A stretch of 48,106 nucleotides of DNA, from positions 1 to 48,106 of the forward strand of contig NZ_MBEJ01000119.1 of the NCBI RefSeq assembly GCF_001953975.1, read 5' to 3'. Source of the stretch: Mycobacterium sp. NS-7484. Its GTDB lineage: Bacteria > Actinomycetota > Actinomycetes > Mycobacteriales > Mycobacteriaceae. The notes under the pieces are model-generated. The model ran no database searches. It saw only the letters and a program-made list of their open reading frames with translations, and was not told where the DNA came from. Position 1 is the first letter of the stretch; the number at the start of each line of letters is the position of its first letter. Below are positions 16,476-23,485 of the stretch, piece by piece. A program made the translations under genes and the position numbers.

Positions 16476-17939
16476 ATGGCAGCAGACTCGTCATCCACCT
16501 TGCCCGCGGCTTCCGGCGCTGATTACGCCGACACTTCCAGTGCCGCGTACCAGGCCGCCTTGCAGGTCATCGAATCCGTGGAGCCACGGGTCGCCGCAGC
16601 CACCCGCAAAGAGCTTGCCGATCAACGTGATTCGCTCAAACTGATCGCCAGCGAGAATTACGCCTCCCCGGCCGTGCTGCTCACCATGGGCACGTGGTTC
16701 TCCGACAAGTACGCCGAGGGCACCGTCGGGCACCGCTTCTACGCGGGCTGCCAGAACGTCGACACCGTCGAGGCGCTGGCCGCCGAGCACGCCCGCGAAC
16801 TCTTCGGCGCCCCCTACGCCTACGTCCAGCCGCACTCGGGGATCGACGCCAATCTCGTTGCCTTCTGGGCCATCCTGGCCACCAAGGTGGAGGCGCCCGA
16901 GCTGGCGAACTTCGGCGCCAAGCACGTCAACGACCTGTCCGAGGCGGACTGGGAGACCCTGCGCAACAAGCTCGGCAACCAGCGCCTGCTCGGCATGTCC
17001 CTGGACGCCGGCGGTCACCTGACCCACGGCTTCCGGCCCAACATCTCCGGCAAGATGTTCCACCAGCGCAGCTACGGCACCAATCCCGAGACGGGTTTCC
17101 TGGACTACGACGCCGTCGCCGCCGCGGCCCGTGAGTTCAAGCCGCTGATCCTGGTCGCCGGCTACTCCGCCTACCCGCGCCGGGTGAACTTCGCCAAGAT
17201 GCGCGAGATCGCCGACGAGGTTGGCGCGACCCTGATGGTCGACATGGCCCACTTCGCCGGTCTGGTGGCCGGCAAGGTGTTCACCGGTGACGAAGACCCG
17301 GTGCCGCACGCCCACGTCACCACCACGACCACGCACAAGTCGCTGCGCGGCCCGCGCGGCGGCATGGTGCTGGCCACCGAGGAATTCGCCCCGGCCGTGG
17401 ACAAGGGCTGCCCGATGGTGCTCGGTGGGCCGCTGAGCCATGTGATGGCGGCCAAGGCCGTCGCGCTGGCCGAGGCGCGCCAGCCCGCGTTCCAGACCTA
17501 CGCCCAGCAGGTCGCCGACAACGCCCAGGCCCTGGCCGACGGCTTCGTCAAGCGCGACGCGGGCCTGGTCACCGGCGGCACCGACAACCACATCGTGCTG
17601 CTCGACGTGCGCTCGTTCGGCCTGACCGGCCGCCAGGCCGAGTCGGCCCTGCTCGACGCCGGCGTCGTGACCAACCGCAACGCGATCCCGGCCGACCCCA
17701 ACGGCGCCTGGTACACCAGCGGCATCCGGCTGGGCACCCCGGCGCTGACCAGCCGTGGGTTCGGTGCCGACGACTTCGACCGGGTCGCCGAGCTGATCGT
17801 CGACGTGCTGTCCAACACCCAGCCCGAGGGGACGTCCAAAGCCAAGTACAAGCTGGCCGACGGCACCGCCGAGCGCGTGCGCGCGGCCTCGGCGGAGCTG
17901 CTCGACGCCAACCCGCTGTACCCCGGGCTCACGCTCTGA
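16476..17939 (+). CDS. glyA: Serine hydroxymethyltransferase, long form
   Basis: 487 residues. It interconverts serine and glycine with tetrahydrofolate and PLP. Visible motifs: LKLIASENYASPAVL, EGTVGHRFYAGCQNVD, PHSGIDANLVAFWAIL, DMAHFAGLVAG and the PLP lysine in TTTTTHKSLRGPRGG. It is about 60 residues longer than the ~426-residue enzyme I recall for M. tuberculosis GlyA1 (Rv1093) at the equivalent locus. The extra length lies partly in the N-terminus and partly in a central segment (ATKVEAPELANFGAKHVNDL onward). Streptomyces carry a similar long paralogue. TAGGCT (16463-16468) suggests a near-leaderless transcript; no ribosome site is visible before ATG 16476. Confidence 0.92.
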   Translation: MAADSSSTLPAASGADYADTSSAAYQAALQVIESVEPRVAAATRKELADQRDSLKLIASENYASPAVLLTMGTWFSDKYAEGTVGHRFYAGCQNVDTVEALAAEHARELFGAPYAYVQPHSGIDANLVAFWAILATKVEAPELANFGAKHVNDLSEADWETLRNKLGNQRLLGMSLDAGGHLTHGFRPNISGKMFHQRSYGTNPETGFLDYDAVAAAAREFKPLILVAGYSAYPRRVNFAKMREIADEVGATLMVDMAHFAGLVAGKVFTGDEDPVPHAHVTTTTTHKSLRGPRGGMVLATEEFAPAVDKGCPMVLGGPLSHVMAAKAVALAEARQPAFQTYAQQVADNAQALADGFVKRDAGLVTGGTDNHIVLLDVRSFGLTGRQAESALLDAGVVTNRNAIPADPNGAWYTSGIRLGTPALTSRGFGADDFDRVAELIVDVLSNTQPEGTSKAKYKLADGTAERVRAASAELLDANPLYPGLTL

Positions 17940-17970
17940 GCCGGGTGTCGCGACACACGGCGCCCCAACT

Positions 17971-18006
17971 TTTAGAAACATGTAAACCCGGGTTACAGTT
18001 ACCTCA
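17971..18006 (+). promoter_or_regulatory. desA2 leaderless promoter with embedded palindromic operator
   Basis: TTTAGA (17971-17976), a 17-bp spacer and TACAGT (17994-17999) place the predicted start on the A of ATG 18006. Within the spacer and -10, TGTAA (17981-17985) and TTACA (17993-17997) form an inverted repeat around ACCCGGG. A repressor bound here would block polymerase. The TetR-type regulator MadR is known to control mycobacterial desA genes and is the obvious candidate. Confidence 0.65.
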
Positions 18007-18833
18007 TGGCACAGAAACCTGTCGCTAATGCGCTGACCCTTGAACTCGAGCCGGTGGTCGAGGCCGAGCTGCGTCGTCACCTCGACACCGAGGTTCTCTG
18101 GTACGCGCACGATTACGTGCCCTTCGACCAGGGCGAGAACTTCGCCTTCCTCGGTGGCAATGACTGGAATCCGTCGCAGGTGACGTTGCCCAAGAACGTC
18201 ACCGACGCCTTGGAGATCCTGTTGATCACCAAGGACAACCTGTCGGGCTACCACCGCGAACTCGTCGAGCACTTCATCCTCGAGGACAAGTGGGGGCGCT
18301 TCCTGGGTCGTTGGACCGCCGAGGAGCACCTGCACGCCGTGGCGCTGCGCAACTACCTCGTCGTCACCCGCGAGATCGATCCGACGGCCAACGAGGACGT
18401 CCGCGTCGAGCACGTGATGAAGGGCTACCGCGCCGACAGCTACAGCCAGATCGAGACGCTGGTGTTCATGGCGTACTTCGAGCGTGCCCACGCAGTCTTC
18501 ACCCGCAACCTGCGGGGACAGATCACCGAGCCGGTGCTGGGGTCGCTGATCGACCGCATCGTGGTGGACGAGGAGCGTCACGAGCTGTTCTTCGCCAACC
18601 TGGTCTCGCACCTGCTCGGTACGCACCGGGACGAGACCATCGCGGCCATCGCCGCCCGGGCGCGCGAACTCGACGTGATCGGCGCGGACATCGACGCCTA
18701 CCAGGACAAGGTGGCGGTCGTGGCCGAGGCGGGCATCTTCGACAAGGCCGCGTTGGCGCAGGTCATCTCCGACCGGATCACGGCCTGGGGACTGGCCGAC
18801 GAACCCCAGCTCCAGGAGTTCATCAACACGTAA
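18006..18833 (+). CDS. desA2: Acyl-ACP desaturase DesA2
   Basis: 275 residues, ferritin-like di-iron fold. The iron-ligand motifs are EEHLHA (near residue 108) and DEERHELFF (near 190), with E residues in HFILEDKW and SQIETLVF in between. DesA1 and DesA2 are implicated in mycolic acid desaturation and are essential in mycobacteria. DesA2 is reported to have atypical metal-site residues compared with DesA1, so catalytic competence should not be assumed. The orthologue is Rv1094. Position between glyA and phoH2 is conserved. Confidence 0.93.
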   Translation: MAQKPVANALTLELEPVVEAELRRHLDTEVLWYAHDYVPFDQGENFAFLGGNDWNPSQVTLPKNVTDALEILLITKDNLSGYHRELVEHFILEDKWGRFLGRWTAEEHLHAVALRNYLVVTREIDPTANEDVRVEHVMKGYRADSYSQIETLVFMAYFERAHAVFTRNLRGQITEPVLGSLIDRIVVDEERHELFFANLVSHLLGTHRDETIAAIAARARELDVIGADIDAYQDKVAVVAEAGIFDKAALAQVISDRITAWGLADEPQLQEFINT

Positions 18834-18902
18834 CGCGGCGGCGTTTTTTCGCCCGGCGCGCCAGCCAGCAACCCCGCCACGGCGGGAGTAGCGTCGAATC
18901 CG

Positions 18903-19037
18903 ATGGCTAGCGACATGCTCTGCTGTCCGGACGGTACCGATCGGTTGAATCTCGAGAGGACCGGCTCCGGTCCTGGTGCCGCAGTGTCCACCGAGCAACT
19001 CGTGTGGGGCCGCGCGGGTTCTAGGAGCGCCACGTGA
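18903..19037 (+). CDS. phoAT: 44-residue protein coupled to phoH2 (candidate PhoAT antitoxin)
   Basis: ATG 18903 opens a 44-codon frame (begins MASDMLCCPDGTDRLNLE, ends SRSAT) whose TGA stop overlaps the phoH2 GTG start as GTGA (19034-19037). Mycobacterial phoH2 is known to be preceded by a short overlapping gene, phoAT, whose product acts as antitoxin to the PIN-PhoH toxin. Size, position and 4-base overlap fit. I know of no motif that would prove it. The start could be another ATG four codons on. TAGCGT at 18889-18894 could be a -10 giving a near-leaderless transcript. It was found by reading the gap, not by length. Confidence 0.7.
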   Translation: MASDMLCCPDGTDRLNLERTGSGPGAAVSTEQLVWGRAGSRSAT

Positions 19038-20347
19038 CTGAACAGCCTGTCCGTACCTATGTGCTCGACACCTCCGTGTTGCTGTCCGATCCCTGGGCAT
19101 GCACCCGGTTCGCCGAGCATGAAGTGGTGGTCCCGCTGGTCGTGATCAGCGAATTGGAGGCCAAACGGCATCACCATGAGCTGGGCTGGTTCGCCCGGCA
19201 GGCGCTGCGGATGTTCGATGATCTGCGGCTCGAACACGGGCGGCTGGATCAGCCGATTCCCGTTGGCGCAGAAGGCGGCACGCTTCAGGTCGAGTTGAAC
19301 CACATCGACCCGTCGGTGTTGCCCACGGGCTTTCGCACCGAGACCAACGACACCCGGATTCTCGCCTGCGCAGCCAATCTCGCTGCCGAGGGCAAGCATG
19401 TCACGCTGGTGAGCAAGGACATCCCGCTGCGCGTCAAAGCCGGCGCGGTGGGCCTGGCTGCCGACGAGTACCACGCGCAGGATGTGGTGGTGTCCGGGTG
19501 GACCGGCATGGCCGAACTCGACGTGGCCGCCGAGGAGATCGACACCCTGTTCGCCGACGGCGAGATCGATCTGGCCGATGCTCGGGATCTGCCCTGCCAC
19601 ACCGGAATTCGCTTGCTCGGTGGCAGCTCGTCGGCGCTCGGCCGGGTCAACGCCGAAAAGCGGGTGCAGCTGGTGCGTGGTGATCGCGAAGTGTTCGGCC
19701 TCCGGGGAAGGTCAGCCGAACAACGCGTCGCTCTCGATCTGCTGCTCGACGAATCCGTCGGCATCGTGTCACTCGGCGGCAAGGCCGGCACCGGCAAATC
19801 CGCGCTGGCCTTGTGCGCCGGCCTGGAAGCGGTGCTGGAACGCCGAATTCAGCGCAAAGTGGTGGTGTTCCGGCCGCTGTACGCCGTCGGCGGCCAGGAT
19901 CTCGGCTACCTGCCCGGCAGCGAGAGCGAGAAGATGGGGCCCTGGGCCCAGGCCGTCTTCGACACCCTCGAAGGGCTGGCCAGCCCGGCGGTGCTCGAAG
20001 AGGTGCTGAGCCGCGGAATGCTGGAAGTGCTTCCGCTGACCCATATTCGGGGCCGCTCGCTACACGACTCGTTCGTGATCGTGGACGAGGCGCAGTCGCT
20101 GGAGCGCAACGTGCTGCTGACCGTGCTGTCACGGCTGGGGGCGGGCTCGCGGGTGGTGCTCACCCACGATGTGGCCCAGCGCGACAACCTGCGGGTGGGC
20201 CGCCACGATGGCGTCGCGGCGGTCATCGAGAAGCTCAAGGGGCATCCGCTGTTCGCCCACATCACCCTGCAGCGCAGCGAACGCTCACCGATCGCCGCCC
20301 TGGTCACCGAGATGCTGGAGGAGTTCAGCCCGGGCGCCCTGCCCTGA
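19034..20347 (+). CDS. phoH2: PhoH2: PIN-domain RNase fused to PhoH-type ATPase/helicase
   Basis: 437 residues. The N-terminal PIN domain has the expected acidic residues D12 (YVLDTSVLL), E40 (VISELE), D106 (TNDTRIL) and D129 (VSKDIPL). The C-terminal PhoH ATPase has Walker A GKAGTGKS (249-256) and Walker B FVIVDEAQS. PhoH2 proteins unwind and cleave RNA, coupling helicase and RNase activities. The orthologue is Rv1095. The GTG start overlaps the stop of the 44-codon gene, so translation is coupled. A long perfect palindrome follows the stop. Confidence 0.95.
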   Translation: MTEQPVRTYVLDTSVLLSDPWACTRFAEHEVVVPLVVISELEAKRHHHELGWFARQALRMFDDLRLEHGRLDQPIPVGAEGGTLQVELNHIDPSVLPTGFRTETNDTRILACAANLAAEGKHVTLVSKDIPLRVKAGAVGLAADEYHAQDVVVSGWTGMAELDVAAEEIDTLFADGEIDLADARDLPCHTGIRLLGGSSSALGRVNAEKRVQLVRGDREVFGLRGRSAEQRVALDLLLDESVGIVSLGGKAGTGKSALALCAGLEAVLERRIQRKVVVFRPLYAVGGQDLGYLPGSESEKMGPWAQAVFDTLEGLASPAVLEEVLSRGMLEVLPLTHIRGRSLHDSFVIVDEAQSLERNVLLTVLSRLGAGSRVVLTHDVAQRDNLRVGRHDGVAAVIEKLKGHPLFAHITLQRSERSPIAALVTEMLEEFSPGALP

Positions 20348-20364
20348 GCCCCTGAGTCCGGAGT

Positions 20365-20413
20365 GATTTGGGTGCGTTCGGTAACGCCAGGCGTTACCGA
20401 ACGCACCCAAATC
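20365..20413. repeat. 49-nt perfect palindrome after phoH2
   Basis: A 23-bp perfect stem (20365-20387 with 20391-20413) and a 3-nt loop CAG. The left arm starts GATTTGGGTGCGTTCGG. It lies between two same-strand genes, 21 nt upstream of the deacetylase GTG. It could terminate phoH2 transcripts or shape the deacetylase leader. It is unrelated in sequence to the 58-nt element. Confidence 0.85.
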
Positions 20414-20434
20414 GCCAGCCGGTAGGCTGCCGGG

Positions 20435-21319
20435 GTGGCGAGGTTCCCCAACAGTCAGGCATGGCGGTGGACCGTCGTCGGCGTGGCGGCCGCCGTTGTG
20501 GTCGTGGTGGTGGGGGTGCTCACCGGGCACATCTACCGTGACGGGCCCGACGATGTGGACTGCGCGAAAGAGAAGTGCATCGCGTTGACCTTCGACGACG
20601 GGCCCAGCCCCTATACCGACCGGCTGCTGCAGATCCTCAAGGACAACGACGCGAAGGCCACCTTCTTCCTGATCGGCAACAAGGTGGCGGCAAACCCCGA
20701 CGGGGCACGGCGCATCGCCGAGGCGGGCATGGAGGTGGGCAGCCACACCTGGGAACACCCCAACATGACCACCATTCCGCCGCAAGAGATTCCGGCCCAG
20801 TTCAGTAGGGCCAGTGATGCCATCGAAGCCGCGACCGGGCAACGGCCGGAGTTGGTCCGCACGGCGGGCGGTCTGGTCAACGATCAGGTGCTGGCCGAGG
20901 CCAGCAAACAGGGATTGGCCGACATCAACTGGGACGTCATCCCATTCGACTGGGCCAACGACGCCAACACCGCAGCGACTCGCTACATGCTGATGACCCA
21001 GATCAGGCCCAACAACGTGGTCCTGTTCCACGACACCTATTCGTCCACCGTCGATCTGGTGTACCAGTTCATCCCGGTGCTCAAGGCCAACGGCTACCAC
21101 CTGGTGACCGTCAGCCACATGCTCGGTGAACTCGAGCCGGGTTCCAGCTACGGCAGCCGGGAGAACGGACCGCCCGTGCCGCCGGCCGAGGCGCTCCACG
21201 ACATCCCGGTCGAAGAGATACCGTCGCTGCCCGCGACGCCGTCGCCGGCGCCGATGCCGAACTTCCCGATCACCGACATCCCCGGGGCCAACTCAGGAGG
21301 CCCGAACAACGGGGCATGA
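20435..21319 (+). CDS. Membrane-anchored polysaccharide deacetylase (NodB/CE4)
   Basis: 294 residues. One N-terminal signal-anchor helix (residues ~12-30) is followed by a CE4 domain: motif 1 LTFDDGPSPYT (D54, D55), motif 2 SHTWEHP (H104, H108), and late motifs DVIPFDWAND and VVLFHDT. Motif 3, usually R-x-PYG, reads VRTAGGLVN here. The C-terminus is Pro-rich. Likely substrate is a cell-wall N-acetylated sugar such as peptidoglycan. The orthologue is Rv1096. GTG 20435 is the only sensible start before the helix. Confidence 0.87.
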   Translation: MARFPNSQAWRWTVVGVAAAVVVVVVGVLTGHIYRDGPDDVDCAKEKCIALTFDDGPSPYTDRLLQILKDNDAKATFFLIGNKVAANPDGARRIAEAGMEVGSHTWEHPNMTTIPPQEIPAQFSRASDAIEAATGQRPELVRTAGGLVNDQVLAEASKQGLADINWDVIPFDWANDANTAATRYMLMTQIRPNNVVLFHDTYSSTVDLVYQFIPVLKANGYHLVTVSHMLGELEPGSSYGSRENGPPVPPAEALHDIPVEEIPSLPATPSPAPMPNFPITDIPGANSGGPNNGA

Positions 21320-21337
21320 GACGCACATCGCGTCGGT

Positions 21338-21357
21338 TTGAGGACCAAAGACCCTAA
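21338..21357 (+). promoter_or_regulatory. DosR/DevR box upstream of acg-like gene
   Basis: TTGAGGACCAAAGACCCTAA matches the DosR consensus TTSGGGACTWWAGTCCCSAA at 16 of 20 positions. It ends 32 nt before ATG 21390. It probably controls the acg-usp-devR-devS unit, giving autoregulation. Confidence 0.8.
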
Positions 21358-21389
21358 CCGGCGGGCTCGGGCGCGACGAGGCTTGAAGC

Positions 21390-22370
21390 ATGCCCGACAC
21401 GATGTTCGACTCAGCAGTTCTGACCAATGCTGTGCAGCTGGCATCGCGTGCCCCGTCGCTGCACAACACCCAACCGTGGCGGTTGATCGCCGGCAGTGGC
21501 GGCGTGCAGCTGCACCTCGACCCGAACCGCGTGGTCACCGCCACCGACCGGTCGGCGCGCGAGGCGATCATCAGCTGCGGTGTGTTCCTGGACCATCTGC
21601 GGGTGGCGATGGCCGCGGGCGGCTGGTCCACCACCGTCGAGCGGTTCCCCAATCCGAACGACCTCGACCATCTGGCGACGTTGCAGTTCTCGCCCATGGA
21701 ATTCGTCACCGAGGCGCACCGCCGACGGGCGGATGTGATCCTGGCCCGGCACACCGACCGATTGCCGATGGCCGCTTACCCGGACGTCGATGCCCTCGAA
21801 CGGCTGCTGCGGGTGCGACTGGGCGACGGGCCGGTGCACCTTGACGTGCTGGCCGAGGACATGCGTGCTCAGGTGGCTGAGGCCGCGGCCCTGACGGAGT
21901 CGCTGCGACTCTACGACTCTGCCTACCACGCCGAACTCGCCTGGTGGACAACCCCGTTCGCCACCGAAGACGGTATCCCGCAGAGTTCGTTGGTGTCGGC
22001 GGCCGAGAGTGAGCGGGTCGCGGTGTCCCGCGGATTCCCGGTCACCGCGCACAGCGATCGTCGGCCGAGCGTCCATGACGACGCGGCCACACTGGTGGTG
22101 CTGTCCACTGACGGCTACAGCCGGGGCGACGCGCTGGACGCCGGTGAGGCACTGTCGGCGCTGCTGCTCGAATGCACGCTGTCGGGCCTGGCCACCTGCC
22201 CCGTCAGCCACGTCACCGAGCTGCACGCCAGCCGCGACATCATCGGCACCCTGATCGACCGCGATGCCTGCCCGCAGCTGCTGATCCGGATCGGTATCGC
22301 CCCGGCGCTCACCGACTCACCTCCGCCCACACCGCGGCGTGCCGTCGAGACCTTCCTGACCTTCGAATAG
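21390..22370 (+). CDS. acg: Acg-family nitroreductase-like protein
   Basis: 326 residues. The opening segment AVQLASRAPSLHNTQPWRL and the C-terminal ECTLSGLATCPVSHVTELHASRD are typical of Acg (Rv2032) and Rv3131-type proteins of the DosR regulon. Acg binds FMN tightly but lacks classical nitroreductase activity and has been proposed to sequester flavin during dormancy. Enzymatic activity here is unproven. It sits behind a DosR box and 3 nt ahead of the Usp-like gene, heading a devRS operon. A paralogue faces it at 25224-26177. Confidence 0.87.
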   Translation: MPDTMFDSAVLTNAVQLASRAPSLHNTQPWRLIAGSGGVQLHLDPNRVVTATDRSAREAIISCGVFLDHLRVAMAAGGWSTTVERFPNPNDLDHLATLQFSPMEFVTEAHRRRADVILARHTDRLPMAAYPDVDALERLLRVRLGDGPVHLDVLAEDMRAQVAEAAALTESLRLYDSAYHAELAWWTTPFATEDGIPQSSLVSAAESERVAVSRGFPVTAHSDRRPSVHDDAATLVVLSTDGYSRGDALDAGEALSALLLECTLSGLATCPVSHVTELHASRDIIGTLIDRDACPQLLIRIGIAPALTDSPPPTPRRAVETFLTFE

Positions 22371-22373
22371 GAG

Positions 22374-22820
22374 ATGACCGTGACCGATACCCTGATCGCC
22401 CCCGCCGCTGCAGCCCCGGCCACCACCGCGGCCGTCCTGGTCGAAGTCGACGGCCGCACCGCCGGCAACGATGCGCTGCACGCCGCCATCGAGGAGGCCT
22501 TGCGACGCGGCGCGCCGCTGCGGGTCCTGACCACCTGGGCCGCCCGGCACCGGGAGATGTACGACGCCACAGCCGTCGTCGAACGCGACCGGTTGTCGGC
22601 CGCCCAGCTGGATCGACGCTTGACCCGGGCGCTGCGTCGTTCGCCCGACCTCGATGTGCAGACCATCGACGGTTACCACAGCGCCACCGAATACCTGGCG
22701 GCACAACCGGAGTCGGTTCAGATGCTCGTCCTGGCCGCTGACCATCCGGTTTCTGCCGAGCTGCAGGAGGTGTTGGACCGGGCCGGTTGCGCGGTGCTCG
22801 CTTGCGATCGGCGCCAGTGA
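22374..22820 (+). CDS. Truncated/degenerate universal stress protein (Usp-like)
   Basis: 148 residues with a single Usp-like domain (AVLVEVDGRTAGNDALHAAIEEALRRGAPLRVLTTWA; final strand AGCAVLACDRRQ). The ATP-binding G-x2-G-x9-G(S/T) loop normally before the last strand is not recognisable (DHPVSAELQEVLDRAGCAV), so nucleotide binding is doubtful. In M. tuberculosis the gene before devR (Rv3134c) is also a Usp, but tandem and ~268 residues. Here the gene is about half that. ATG 22374 or GTG 22380 could be the start; AGGAG at 22369-22373 suits the latter better. Confidence 0.75.
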   Translation: MTVTDTLIAPAAAAPATTAAVLVEVDGRTAGNDALHAAIEEALRRGAPLRVLTTWAARHREMYDATAVVERDRLSAAQLDRRLTRALRRSPDLDVQTIDGYHSATEYLAAQPESVQMLVLAADHPVSAELQEVLDRAGCAVLACDRRQ

Positions 22821-22836
22821 TTGTGAGACTCGGGGG

Positions 22837-23475
22837 ATGATCAGAGTCTTCCTCGTCGACGACCACGAGGTGGTGCGTCGCGGGCTGATCGACCTGCTGA
22901 GCGCCGATCCGGAGCTCGACGTGATCGGCGAGGCCGACTCGGTGGCCCAGGCCATGGCCCGGGTGCCGGCTGTGGCGCCCGACGTCGCGGTGCTCGACGT
23001 CCGGCTGCCCGACGGTAACGGTATCGAGCTGTGCCGGGATCTGTTGTCGCGCATGCCCGATCTGCGTTGTCTGATGCTGACGTCGTTCACCTCCGACGAG
23101 GCCATGCTCGATGCCATTCTCGCCGGCGCCAGCGGCTACGTCGTCAAGGACATCAAAGGCATGGAGCTGGCTCAGGCGATCAAGGACGTCGGGGCCGGCA
23201 AGTCCCTGCTGGACAATCGCGCCGCGACCGCGCTGATGGCCAAACTGCGCGGGGATGCCGAGCGTTCCGACCCGCTGGCCGGGCTGACCCAACAGGAGCG
23301 GGTCTTGCTCGACCTGCTGGGGGAGGGGCTGACCAACCGGCAGATCGCGGCGCGGATGTTCCTCGCCGAGAAGACCGTCAAGAACTACGTGTCCCGGTTG
23401 CTGGCCAAGCTCGGTATGGAACGACGCACCCAGGCCGCGGTGTTCGCCTCCACACTGGACCGGCACCGACAGTAG
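22837..23475 (+). CDS. devR: Hypoxia response regulator DevR (DosR)
   Basis: 212 residues, near-identical in layout to M. tuberculosis DosR (217). The receiver domain has D8/D9, the phospho-acceptor D54 in VAVLDVRLPDGNG, the switch Thr/Ser in MLTSFTSDE and lysine K in VVKDIKGMEL. The C-terminal LuxR-type helix-turn-helix is LTQQERVLLDLLGEGLTNRQIAARMFLAEKTVKNYVSRLLAKLGM. It activates the dormancy regulon under hypoxia, NO or CO. It is 16 nt after the Usp-like gene and 10 nt before devS. ATG 22837 has a GGGGG leader; the frame is open upstream but not protein-like there. Confidence 0.96.
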   Translation: MIRVFLVDDHEVVRRGLIDLLSADPELDVIGEADSVAQAMARVPAVAPDVAVLDVRLPDGNGIELCRDLLSRMPDLRCLMLTSFTSDEAMLDAILAGASGYVVKDIKGMELAQAIKDVGAGKSLLDNRAATALMAKLRGDAERSDPLAGLTQQERVLLDLLGEGLTNRQIAARMFLAEKTVKNYVSRLLAKLGMERRTQAAVFASTLDRHRQ

Positions 23476-23485
23476 AGATGCCAGC

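Noticed and set aside
18834..18860. T-rich run after desA2 as an intrinsic terminator
   Set aside because: Six Ts are present but I could not pair a convincing stem immediately before them.
16491..19100. Very long minus-strand open frame across glyA, desA2 and phoH2
   Set aside because: It is antisense to three clearly real genes; the translation is low-complexity Gly/Val/Arg/His typical of GC-rich antisense frames and has no domain.
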